Assembly (NCBI GenBank): GCA_031279715.1
Contig: JAITHY010000172.1
Coordinates: 1 to 29,378, forward strand
Origin: Verrucomicrobiales bacterium
GTDB taxonomy: Bacteria; Verrucomicrobiota; Verrucomicrobiia; Methylacidiphilales; JAAUTS01
Reading direction: 5' to 3'
DNA length: 29,378 nt
Shown: positions 22,427 to 29,378 of the stretch, piece after piece
Position numbering within the stretch: the first letter of the stretch is position 1
Layout of the letters: each line of letters starts with the position of its first letter
Position numbers and translations under genes: made by a program
Notes under the pieces: model-generated
Database searches by the model: none
Told to the model about the DNA's origin: nothing
Seen by the model: the letters and a program-made list of their open reading frames with translations, nothing else

Positions 22427-25400
22427 ATGGATATGATGCGAAAAATCAAAGGAATCTTGGCAATGCTGGCAATGACGAACGGCGCGCTCGCGGCGGTGAA
22501 CTTCAGCGGCGAGTTCGCGCCCAGCGACAGCTTCGTTGCGGATCCGGAGCGCGCCGCGCGGGCGGAGATTTGTTTGAACGGCGCGTGGCAATTTCAGCCG
22601 GTCGCCCTGCCTCAAGGCTACAAGGAAAATGACAACCAGCCGCCGGAGTTGACGCCACCGTCAGCGGACGGCTGGGCGGCAACGCCGCTGAAGGTACCCT
22701 CGCCGTGGAATGTCAACAGCTTCGCCAATGAAAAAAATCTCGGAGGCGATTTTCGCGCGTACCCGAGCTACCCGCGGGAATGGGACAATGTCAAAATGGG
22801 CTGGCTGCGGCGCACTGTCAGCGTGCCGGCGGACTGGCAGGGACGCCGTGTCATCCTGCGTTTCGAGGCGGTGGCGGGCGACGCGCAAATTTTGGTGAAC
22901 GGCAGCGTGGTCGGGCGCGAGTTCGACATTTTCTACCCGTTTGAAATTGACGTGACCGACAGCGTGAAGTTCGGCGCTGACAATGAAATCCTCGTCGGCA
23001 TTCGCAAGGCGTCGTTGTTCGACGTGCGCGGCGGCAAGTTCGGGCGGCGCAACTACCAGGCCGGCTCGTTCTGGGGCCAGCACGCGGCGGGAATTTGGCA
23101 GGACGTGACACTCTACGCGGTCTCGCCCGTGCGCGTGAGCGATGTGTTTGTGCAGCCGATTGTGTGCTGCGACATTTTGAAAGTCGCGGTGACGCTGCGG
23201 AACGACACGCCATCGGCGGCGACGCTGACGCTCAGCGGCGGGGTGTTCGCGTGGTCATCGTCAGCGGCAAAGAAAGAGGCGTTCGCGCCCAAATGGAAAC
23301 TCGCCAAACAACCCTCGCTGACGTTCACCGACAGCGACGCCGTGACTATTCCGGCCAACGGCGAAACCGTGGTGATGCTGGAACAAAAAGTCGAAGGCAA
23401 ACTAAAACTCTGGTCACCGTCAGCGCCCAATTTGTACGCCCTCATCCTGAACGTCAGCGGCGGCGATGACACAAAAATCGTTGACACCAAATACACCCGC
23501 TTCGGCTGGCGGCAAATCAAATTCGACAAAGGTCAACTGTTGCTCAACGGCGAACCCATCGTCCTGAAAGGCGACTCATGGCATTTCCTCGGCATCCCGC
23601 AAATGACGCGCCGCTACCCGTGGGCGTGGTACACCGCTCTGAAAGCCGCCAACGGCAACGCTGTCCGTCTCCACGCGCAGCCCTATCCGAGTTTTTACCT
23701 CGATGTCGCCGACGAAATGGGCGTCCTCATTCTCGACGAAACCGCGCTGTGGGCGAGCGATGGCGGGCCTAAGCTCGACGACCCGCGCTACTGGGCGGAC
23801 ACGACGCGTGACGTGGAGCGTCTCGTCTTGCGCGACCGCAACCACCCGTCCGTCTTCGGCTGGAGCGTGTGCAATGAAATCCAGCCCATTGTGAAATATG
23901 TCTTTCACGGCCCCGACACCATGCTCGCCGACCTGACCAAACATTACGAGCAATGGAACGCCGCGTGCCGCCGCCTCGACCCGACGCGCGAGTGGGTGTC
24001 CGCTGACGGTGACGAGGACGGCGAGGGCAAGCTGCCGACCTACGTCATCCATTACGGCGACGAGGGCACGATGGAGCGCGCCCGCGCGTCCGGCAAGCCG
24101 TGGGGCGTCGGCGAGACCAGCGGCGCGTATTACATGACGCCGGAGCAGTCGGCGAAATTCAACGGCGAGCGCTCCTACGAATCTTTCCTCGGTCGCATGG
24201 AGGGCATCGCGCTCGAGTCCTACGCGACGCTGCTTGACCAGCGCAAACACGGCGCGTCCTTCCGCAGTGTGTTCAACCTCGCGTGGTACGGTTTGCAGCC
24301 GCTGCCGCTCGGCTTGAAGGACACGGCCAAGCCGCCGACCGACGCTGACGGTGTGCATTTCTCCCAATTCATCGAGGGCAAACACGGCGTCCAGCCGGAA
24401 CGTCTCGGCCCGTATTGCACGACGCTGAACCCGGGCTATGACCCGTCGCTGCCGCTCTACAAAACGTGGCCGCTGTTCGACGCCATCAAGGCGGCGTTCG
24501 CGGAGCCGCCGCTGCCGTTCAGCATCAAGGAAAAAACGGCAAAGGCGAAGGAGTTTGCCAAATTGCCCACCGTCAGCGGCGTGGTGTATGTCGGCGGCGC
24601 TGATGTTGAGAAACAACTGGCGGCGCTGGGCGTGATCTTTGACCAAAAATGGGAGGACGCGCAAGTGCTGCTCGTGGACGGCGCGAACCCGGGCGACGCG
24701 AAACTAGTGTTTGAAAAAATCTGGAAACGCGGCGGCATCGTGGTGGTGTGGGGTGTTGACAAAAACAATCTTGAAAATTTGAACAAATTGCTCCCCGCCC
24801 CGCTGACGCTCACCGACCGCCAAAGCTCATCGCTGCTGGTCAAGACGCCAGGCGCCGTCACCGCCGGTTTGAAGCCGTCAGACATGTATTTCTCCGAACT
24901 TGACCCGCCCGTCATCCTCAGCGGCGGCTTGGACGGTCCGCTGGTGAAGCGCGGCAAGGTTTTGCTCGAAGCCGCCAACACCGACTGGCTGCGCTGGAAC
25001 AAGCGCGCCGAGTACGCCAAAACCGGCATGGTCGTCCGCTCCGAGCGCGAGGCGAAACCGTCCGGCGCGGCGTTGGTCAGCGTCAGCGTCGGCAAAGGCA
25101 CGCTGATTGTCAGCGCCCTGCCCGTCGCGCCCAAATCGTTCAAGGCGCAAAAACTTGAGCGGCGGATTTTGGAAAATCTCGGCCTTCCGTTGGCGGCGCC
25201 CGAGGACGTCGGCGAGCCGTTTTTGAAAAACGGCAAACTCGCCCGCGCGCTGGCGTTGGGACGCTTTACGGCGGAGCAGGGGAAGGAATTTGTCAACCCC
25301 GCCGACGGTCAGTCCTTCCGCGACCACGCCGACGCGAACGGGCGCAAATGGGGCGTCGCCGACGCCGCTGACGGTCAGCTTGACCTGCTCAAAAAACCGC

Positions 25401-25738
25401 TCGAAGGCGCGAACGACGACACCGTCAGCTACCTGAGTTTCTGGCTCCTCAGCCCGCGTCCGCTGGACGATTTGCTGATTGAGCCGAACGTGCCCAAGCT
25501 TGATTTGAAGCTGACCGCCGGCGACGCGATCGAGTTGTTCCTCAACGGCAAAAGCATTTTCAAAAAGCCCGCCGCTGACGCTGAGGCGACCGCCGCCGGA
25601 ATGCCGATTAAACAAGGCTGGAACCATTTCCTCATCCGCGTCACCCACGCCATGGGCGCGTCAAAATTGTCGGCGGAACTGGTGTGCAGCAAGCCGGAGT
25701 TTTTGGCCGAGCTGCGCTCCGCCGTGGAAAAACCGTGA
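22427..25738 (+). CDS. GH2 family glycoside hydrolase, exported
   Basis: The 1103-residue enzyme begins with a signal peptide (MDMMRKIKGILAMLAMTNGA). Next is the GH2 sugar-binding jelly roll (about 45-235: LNGAWQFQPVALP, PSPWNVNSF, GWLRRTVSVPADWQGRRV, QILVNGSVVG). An immunoglobulin-like domain follows (about 240-365). The TIM-barrel includes RFGWRQIKFDKGQLLLNGEP, HPSVFGWSVCNEI with the acid/base pair N483-E484, and WGVGETSG with E563 as a candidate nucleophile. About 350 further residues form extra domains, ending in a beta-sandwich-like segment (IELFLNGKSIF, QGWNHFLIRVTH). Its specificity (beta-galactosidase, beta-mannosidase, beta-glucuronidase or other) is not decided by the motifs. ATG 22433 and 22436 are alternative starts. 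It overlaps the next gene by one base-pair step (TGATG). Confidence 0.92.
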   Translation: MDMMRKIKGILAMLAMTNGALAAVNFSGEFAPSDSFVADPERAARAEICLNGAWQFQPVALPQGYKENDNQPPELTPPSADGWAATPLKVPSPWNVNSFANEKNLGGDFRAYPSYPREWDNVKMGWLRRTVSVPADWQGRRVILRFEAVAGDAQILVNGSVVGREFDIFYPFEIDVTDSVKFGADNEILVGIRKASLFDVRGGKFGRRNYQAGSFWGQHAAGIWQDVTLYAVSPVRVSDVFVQPIVCCDILKVAVTLRNDTPSAATLTLSGGVFAWSSSAAKKEAFAPKWKLAKQPSLTFTDSDAVTIPANGETVVMLEQKVEGKLKLWSPSAPNLYALILNVSGGDDTKIVDTKYTRFGWRQIKFDKGQLLLNGEPIVLKGDSWHFLGIPQMTRRYPWAWYTALKAANGNAVRLHAQPYPSFYLDVADEMGVLILDETALWASDGGPKLDDPRYWADTTRDVERLVLRDRNHPSVFGWSVCNEIQPIVKYVFHGPDTMLADLTKHYEQWNAACRRLDPTREWVSADGDEDGEGKLPTYVIHYGDEGTMERARASGKPWGVGETSGAYYMTPEQSAKFNGERSYESFLGRMEGIALESYATLLDQRKHGASFRSVFNLAWYGLQPLPLGLKDTAKPPTDADGVHFSQFIEGKHGVQPERLGPYCTTLNPGYDPSLPLYKTWPLFDAIKAAFAEPPLPFSIKEKTAKAKEFAKLPTVSGVVYVGGADVEKQLAALGVIFDQKWEDAQVLLVDGANPGDAKLVFEKIWKRGGIVVVWGVDKNNLENLNKLLPAPLTLTDRQSSSLLVKTPGAVTAGLKPSDMYFSELDPPVILSGGLDGPLVKRGKVLLEAANTDWLRWNKRAEYAKTGMVVRSEREAKPSGAALVSVSVGKGTLIVSALPVAPKSFKAQKLERRILENLGLPLAAPEDVGEPFLKNGKLARALALGRFTAEQGKEFVNPADGQSFRDHADANGRKWGVADAADGQLDLLKKPLEGANDDTVSYLSFWLLSPRPLDDLLIEPNVPKLDLKLTAGDAIELFLNGKSIFKKPAADAEATAAGMPIKQGWNHFLIRVTHAMGASKLSAELVCSKPEFLAELRSAVEKP

Positions 25739-26475
25739 TGAACCGGCTGACCGTCAGCGTGTGGCTTGCCTTAACGGCGACGGTTTTCGCCGCTGTTGAT
25801 GAAAGCCCGTGGCCCAACAACAACCGCGACAAAAACGACCGCATCATCCTCAGCGAGGCCGACCTCAGACGGCGCGCTGACGATGAGGAAGCCATCCGGG
25901 TGGACGAGGTTTACGCGCAATTCCGCCAGTTGCCCGGCACCCTCGCTGACCGTCGCAAATTCATCGACTTGCCGGAAAACTTCCAGCCCACGCGCTTTTT
26001 TCTCGAACACCACTGGCGCGAGTTCGACACCGGGAACAACGTCTACGAACCCGTTATTCGCAAGGCGCTGACCATGCTCTGCGCGTCCGGGCAGGCGCGC
26101 GGCCTCGCCATGGTCATGCCGTGCCTGTTGAGCGCGCCGAATTTTTATGACAAGCGTGTGTACCAATCACTGGCGCTCTATCAGCGTGTGGACGTGCAAC
26201 CGCAACTGGACGCCTACCTCCGCAAGTGGGAAAACTATTATCCGCTGACGTTCAAGGATGACGAGCAGCAAGCGCAGGCGCTGAAGGTGTTCTCGTTTTT
26301 CTACGCTGACATTAAGGAAAACACGCCGCTCACGCCGCTGATACTGGACTCCTACCGGCGTCTGAAAAGTAAATACGAAAAGAACGTCTCCGGCCAAAAA
26401 TTTCTCGCCGCCCTGCGTCGCAATTTTCAATTCCTCGACAAGGACGCCTTCGAGAAGGATCTGCAAGCGGAGTAA
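25738..26475 (+). CDS. Exported protein of unknown function, coupled to GH2
   Basis: The 245-residue product has a signal peptide (MNRLTVSVWLALTATVFA, then AVDESPWP), which selects ATG 25738 over the longer open frame. The start overlaps the GH2 stop (TGATG), so translation is coupled. The mature protein is charged and mainly helical: RRRADDEEAIRVDEVYAQF, then FFLEHHWREFDTGNNVYEP, a central helix pair ALTMLCASGQARGLAMVMP and a C-terminal KFLAALRRNFQFLDKDAFEK. It has no membrane segment beyond the signal, no catalytic motif and no repeats. No family is recognised. A role beside the GH2 enzyme in glycan use is suggested only by position. The TVS in the signal peptide comes from a GTCAGCG word. 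Confidence 0.72.
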   Translation: MNRLTVSVWLALTATVFAAVDESPWPNNNRDKNDRIILSEADLRRRADDEEAIRVDEVYAQFRQLPGTLADRRKFIDLPENFQPTRFFLEHHWREFDTGNNVYEPVIRKALTMLCASGQARGLAMVMPCLLSAPNFYDKRVYQSLALYQRVDVQPQLDAYLRKWENYYPLTFKDDEQQAQALKVFSFFYADIKENTPLTPLILDSYRRLKSKYEKNVSGQKFLAALRRNFQFLDKDAFEKDLQAE

Positions 26476-26648
26476 GGCTTGACCTGGGGCTAATCAACAT
26501 TCAGATTTCAATCCCATCGGGGCTGCTGCGCCGCCGGCGTTCTTGAATGTCGATTCGCCCTGAGCCGCAACAGCATGCCCCGCATCGGTGAAGTTTAAAA
26601 TATATTTCAGTTGCATTATTTAGGTTTTGTGGATAAAACAAGTGCTAG

Positions 26649-26669
26649 TTTATTAAGTTACTTAATAAA
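26649..26669. promoter_or_regulatory. Perfect 9-3-9 palindrome before the last gene (operator-like)
   Basis: TTTATTAAG (26649-26657) and CTTAATAAA (26661-26669) are exact inverted repeats around TTA. The palindrome sits immediately before the ribosome binding site GAGGGG and 9 nt before the ATG at 26679. It could bind a dimeric regulator or form an A/U hairpin just ahead of the ribosome binding site. The surrounding 26590-26670 is markedly A/T rich and probably contains the promoter, though no single -35/-10 pair stands out. Confidence 0.55.
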
Positions 26670-26678
26670 AGAGGGGTT

Positions 26679-29378
26679 ATGAAAAAATTAATCTGTGAAG
26701 TAAAGTGCTTGGTTGGAGTGTTAATTGTTGGAATGTTCGCGCCATCCGCGCTCGCGCAAAAATACTGGCAGGGCACCGGCACCGGCGACTGGGCGGCCAC
26801 CGCCAACTGGTCCCCCTCCGGCGCGCCCACCAATCAGGCCGTTCACATCACCAACGGCGGCACCGCCGTCATCGGCAGCGGCGGCAGCGGCAGCTCCGCC
26901 GCGCTGTGGCTGGGCGGCTCGGCGGGCGGCACCGGCGGCCTCGTCGTCCTCGGCTCGCTGAGTTCCACCAGCGGCATCTACGTCGGCGGCAGCGGCGCGG
27001 GCGCGCTGTTCATCACCAACTCCGGCAGCGTCGGGTTGCCCAGTTCCGGCCTCAACATCGGCCAATACGCCGGCGGCAGCGGCACCGTCAGCGTGGACGG
27101 CACCGCCCGCCTCTACGTCAACGGCTACAACGAGTCCGAAGGCGGCCTCGTCATCGGCAAGGCCGGCAGGGGCGACATGACCGTCGCCGGCAGCGGCAGT
27201 GTCTGGGTTTACTGGAAGCTCAATCTCGGCAAGGACACCAGCGGCTCCGGCACGCTGACGCTGGCCGACAACGGCATGCTCCACTTCCATGATCCCGGCT
27301 ATATCGGCGACCAGGGCACCGGTGTCATCATTGTCAAGGACCGCGCCAGGCTTGAGAGCAACGATACCGGCAGCCTCTACGTCGGACGCAGCGGCACGGG
27401 CGCGCTGTTCATTACCGACTCCGGCAGCGTCGGGCTGCTCGATGCCGGCCTCAACATCGGCCAAAACGCCGGCAGCAGCGGCACCGTCCGCGTGGACGGC
27501 ACCGCCCGCCTCTACGTCAACGGTTACAACGAGTTAGGCGGCGGTCTCGTCATCGGCAAGGCCGGCAGGGGCGACATGACCGTCGCCGGCAGCGGCAGCG
27601 TCTGGGTTTACTATTCGCTCAATGTCGGCAAGGACGCCGGCGGCTCCGGCACGCTGACGCTGGCCGACAACGGCGTGTTCTGCTACGAGGACTACGTCTA
27701 TATCGGCGACAACGGCGCCGGCGTCGTCATCGTAAAGGACAACGCCATACTCTCGGGCAGCATTCCCGGCGACCTCTACGTCGGACGCAACTCCGGCAAC
27801 AGCGGCACCGGCGCCCTTTACATCAGCGACCAGGGCCGTGTCATCACCGCCGGCGCATTCATCGCCAACAACAGCCGCTCCCTGCTCGACATCACCCTCA
27901 CGCCGGGCCGCTCCGCCGCCTACATCACCGCCGCTTCCGTCGGCACGCTCTCCGGCACGCTGCGCGTCAACGGCCTCGACGCCGCCGTCTTCCCGCGCGC
28001 CTCCCTGCTCACCGGCACCAGCCACCTCCTCATCGACAGCGCCGCCAGCTTCGCCGGCAACTTCTCCAGCACCCTCTTCCCGTCCGCGGCGGACTACCTC
28101 GTCGGCGTCGTCAGCAAGACCTCCGGCAACAGACAACTCCGCGCCGGCGCGAGCCTCGCCTGGTTCAGCGCCACCAACCGCAGCCACGGCAACTTCACCC
28201 TCGGCGCGGGCGAGACGTTCGAGGTGGACACCGCCCTTTCCGCCACCACCGCGCACGGCCTCAACGCCGCCGGCCACGCCTGGGACGGCGCGACGCTCAC
28301 CGTCACCGCCTCGAACAGCGGCACGCTCATCCTCAGCGGCAGCAACACCCTCGCCGGCCTGCGCGTCCTCGGCGGCTGGCTCGTGCACCGGGGCTGGACC
28401 AGCGACGACCTGCTGGTGGACGGCGGCGCGACCTTCCTCAACACCGGCGGCACCGCCTACCTCACCGCCACCAACGCCGTCATCGGCGGCACCGGCGCGG
28501 GTTACTTCGTGGTTGATAGCGGCACCGTCAACGTCGAGCAACGCCTCACCTTTGGCCGCGACGCCGGCGCGCTCGGCACCGGCACCCTCCTTGGCGGCTT
28601 GGTGAGCGTGGGAGAAAGACTCCACGTCGGCGGCAGCGGCGCGGGCGCGCTTACCGTCGCCGGCGGCACCCTGGCCGGCGCCGACGCGATCCTGCTCGGC
28701 GCCGAGGCCGGCGGCAGCGGCACGGCGCTCATGAGCGCCGGCCTGCTGGCGACCACCGGCAGCCATTTCATCGTGGGCAACCTCGGCGCCGGCGCGCTGA
28801 CCCTCACCGGCGGCACCATCAGCGCCGGCGCGCAAAGCCATATCGGCTCCGCCGCCGGCAGCAGCGGCACGGTGCTCATGAGCGGCGGCCTGTGGACTTC
28901 CACCGACAACTTCGGCGTGGGCAACTTCGGCGCCGGCGCGCTCACGCTCGCCGGCGGCACCCTTCACACCGGCGCGTATAGCCAGATCGGCTCCAACATC
29001 ACCGGCAGCGGCACGGTGCTCATGAGCGACGGCCTGTGGACTTCCGCCACCACCCTGGTCGTGGGCAGCAGCGGCACCGGCGCGCTCACGCTTACCGGCG
29101 GCACCATCAGCGCCGGCAGCTTCGTCATCGGCGCCGGCAGCACTGGCACCGGTGCGCTGACCGTCGATGGCGGCCTGATCGACGTCGCCACCGGCTTCTA
29201 CACGGGCAACAATGGCCGCGCCACGCTCACGCTCACCGGCGGCACCCTCCGCGCCAGCACGGTCTCCATCGGGCATGGCGCCACCGGCAGCGGCACGGTG
29301 TCCATGCGCGGCGGACTGTTGACCACCACCGGCAAGTATTACAACGGCGGCACCAGCACCGGCACCGGCGCGCTCGCC
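26679..29378 (+). CDS. Giant exported beta-repeat protein (T5SS/PEP-CTERM-associated repeats), runs off right edge
   Basis: From the ATG at 26679 exactly 900 codons stay open to the window edge, so the C-terminus is missing. A signal peptide is clear (basic MKKLICEVK, hydrophobic CLVGVLIVGMFAPSALA, then QKYW). Next comes a tryptophan-rich cap, YWQGTGTGDWAATANWSPSG, common at the start of Verrucomicrobia beta-helix proteins. Then short repeats follow without end: GTGALTLTGGTISAG, SGTVLMSGGLWTS, GAGALFITNSGSVG. Two adjacent 399-bp units (from 26976) are nearly identical in the first 300 bp. Whether it ends in a PEP-CTERM signal or an autotransporter barrel cannot be seen. Codons favour C in third position strongly, and GTCAGCG words are scarce, unlike upstream genes. 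It has a good ribosome binding site (GAGGGG). It is probably a surface adhesin or matrix protein. Confidence 0.85.
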   Translation, partial: MKKLICEVKCLVGVLIVGMFAPSALAQKYWQGTGTGDWAATANWSPSGAPTNQAVHITNGGTAVIGSGGSGSSAALWLGGSAGGTGGLVVLGSLSSTSGIYVGGSGAGALFITNSGSVGLPSSGLNIGQYAGGSGTVSVDGTARLYVNGYNESEGGLVIGKAGRGDMTVAGSGSVWVYWKLNLGKDTSGSGTLTLADNGMLHFHDPGYIGDQGTGVIIVKDRARLESNDTGSLYVGRSGTGALFITDSGSVGLLDAGLNIGQNAGSSGTVRVDGTARLYVNGYNELGGGLVIGKAGRGDMTVAGSGSVWVYYSLNVGKDAGGSGTLTLADNGVFCYEDYVYIGDNGAGVVIVKDNAILSGSIPGDLYVGRNSGNSGTGALYISDQGRVITAGAFIANNSRSLLDITLTPGRSAAYITAASVGTLSGTLRVNGLDAAVFPRASLLTGTSHLLIDSAASFAGNFSSTLFPSAADYLVGVVSKTSGNRQLRAGASLAWFSATNRSHGNFTLGAGETFEVDTALSATTAHGLNAAGHAWDGATLTVTASNSGTLILSGSNTLAGLRVLGGWLVHRGWTSDDLLVDGGATFLNTGGTAYLTATNAVIGGTGAGYFVVDSGTVNVEQRLTFGRDAGALGTGTLLGGLVSVGERLHVGGSGAGALTVAGGTLAGADAILLGAEAGGSGTALMSAGLLATTGSHFIVGNLGAGALTLTGGTISAGAQSHIGSAAGSSGTVLMSGGLWTSTDNFGVGNFGAGALTLAGGTLHTGAYSQIGSNITGSGTVLMSDGLWTSATTLVVGSSGTGALTLTGGTISAGSFVIGAGSTGTGALTVDGGLIDVATGFYTGNNGRATLTLTGGTLRASTVSIGHGATGSGTVSMRGGLLTTTGKYYNGGTSTGTGALA
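26976..27773 (+). repeat. Two tandem 399-bp units within the giant repeat protein
   Basis: Unit 1 is 26976-27374 and unit 2 is 27375-27773, each 133 codons. The first 300 bp of the units are highly similar at the DNA level, including a long identical stretch coding for GKAGRGDMTVAGSGSVWVY. The last 100 bp are more diverged (YIGDQGTGVIIVKD against YIGDNGAGVVIVKD). A third unit begins (DLYVGR...GTGALYI) but soon diverges. Confidence 0.85.

Larger units (their letters stand above)
654..27085. repeat. Dispersed highly iterated word, consensus TCAYNGTCAGCG
   Basis: The 7-mer GTCAGCG occurs about 66 times on the plus strand and its complement CGCTGAC about 59 times (eye count over the whole window). 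About six in total would be expected from base composition. The base three before the core is usually A, and ACCGTCAGCG accounts for about 37 copies; about 20 of these extend to TCACCGTCAGCG. Other frequent forms are TCATGGTCAGCG, TCATCGTCAGCG, TCACTGTCAGCG and TCATTGTCAGCG. Nearly all copies are inside genes, where they appear as TVS or ADG. Start and end given are the first copy and the last extended copy. Confidence 0.9.

Noticed and set aside
654..26320. The iterated word as a REP or CRISPR-type repeat
   Set aside because: Copies are only 7-12 bp, not palindromic singly, irregularly spaced and inside genes, unlike REP elements (intergenic hairpins) or CRISPR repeats (regular spacing, 24-40 bp).
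654..26320. The iterated word as a strand-polar signal such as Chi or KOPS
   Set aside because: The eye count is about 66 on one strand and 59 on the other within a single 29-kb segment, so no strand preference is seen. A replichore-wide count would still be needed.
26476..26648. A small RNA or gene between the exported protein and the giant repeat gene
   Set aside because: No frame with a ribosome binding site and no strong hairpin with a T-run could be supported in this stretch.
27534..29276. 580-codon open frame on the minus strand
   Set aside because: It mirrors the repeat gene on the plus strand and is low-complexity (Ala/Gly/Glu/Val). The plus frame has a signal peptide, a ribosome binding site and recognised repeats.

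Overview
The window looks like about 29 kb of chromosome from a GC-rich Gram-negative bacterium of the Verrucomicrobiota, probably the Opitutae side. This is inferred from family content: a very large pseudopilin of the Verru_Chthon cassette A type, a PEP-CTERM sorted surface protein, a second giant protein made of T5SS/PEP-CTERM-associated beta repeats, and a fused alpha-beta E1 dehydrogenase. No rRNA, tRNA or CRISPR array was seen.

Layout. 1-600 (minus) is the N-terminal part of a TonB-like membrane-anchored protein cut by the window edge. 726-4530 (plus) is a tightly overlapping trio: fused 2-oxoacid dehydrogenase E1, a freestanding lipoyl domain, and apolipoprotein N-acyltransferase (lnt). 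4534-7964 (minus) holds an RsmA-Nudix fusion, an alkaline-phosphatase-like protein that seems to have lost its acidic metal ligands, and a Ppx/GppA phosphatase. 8049-11432 (plus) holds serS, a phosphohexomutase and an unlisted 54-residue membrane protein. A 435-bp intergenic stretch follows, with a promoter and twelve perfect copies of an 8-bp repeat. It leads into 11868-19123 (plus): a PEP-CTERM beta-repeat protein, a GspK-like Verru_Chthon protein and a small exported protein. 19126-21294 (minus) is a GH92 alpha-mannosidase. 21413-22387 (plus) is a RAYT/Y1 HUH transposase. 22427-26475 (plus) is a GH2 glycosidase followed by an exported protein of unknown role. From 26679 to the right edge runs at least 900 codons of a repeat-rich exported protein.

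The most striking signal is not a gene. A short non-palindromic word, GTCAGCG (or its complement CGCTGAC), occurs about 125 times by eye count, roughly 20 times more often than base composition predicts. Many copies extend to a consensus TCAYNGTCAGCG, and ACCGTCAGCG alone accounts for about 37. Copies lie on both strands, nearly all inside genes, including universally conserved ones such as serS, rsmA and lnt, and even in signal-peptide coding. They are absent from 1-600, sparse across 15.43-17.53 kb and sparse in the last gene. This resembles DNA uptake sequences or the cyanobacterial HIP1 element more than a classical mobile repeat. A second theme is that several genes have a good promoter whose -10 box lies only 6-12 nt before the start codon, suggesting leaderless or nearly leaderless mRNAs.
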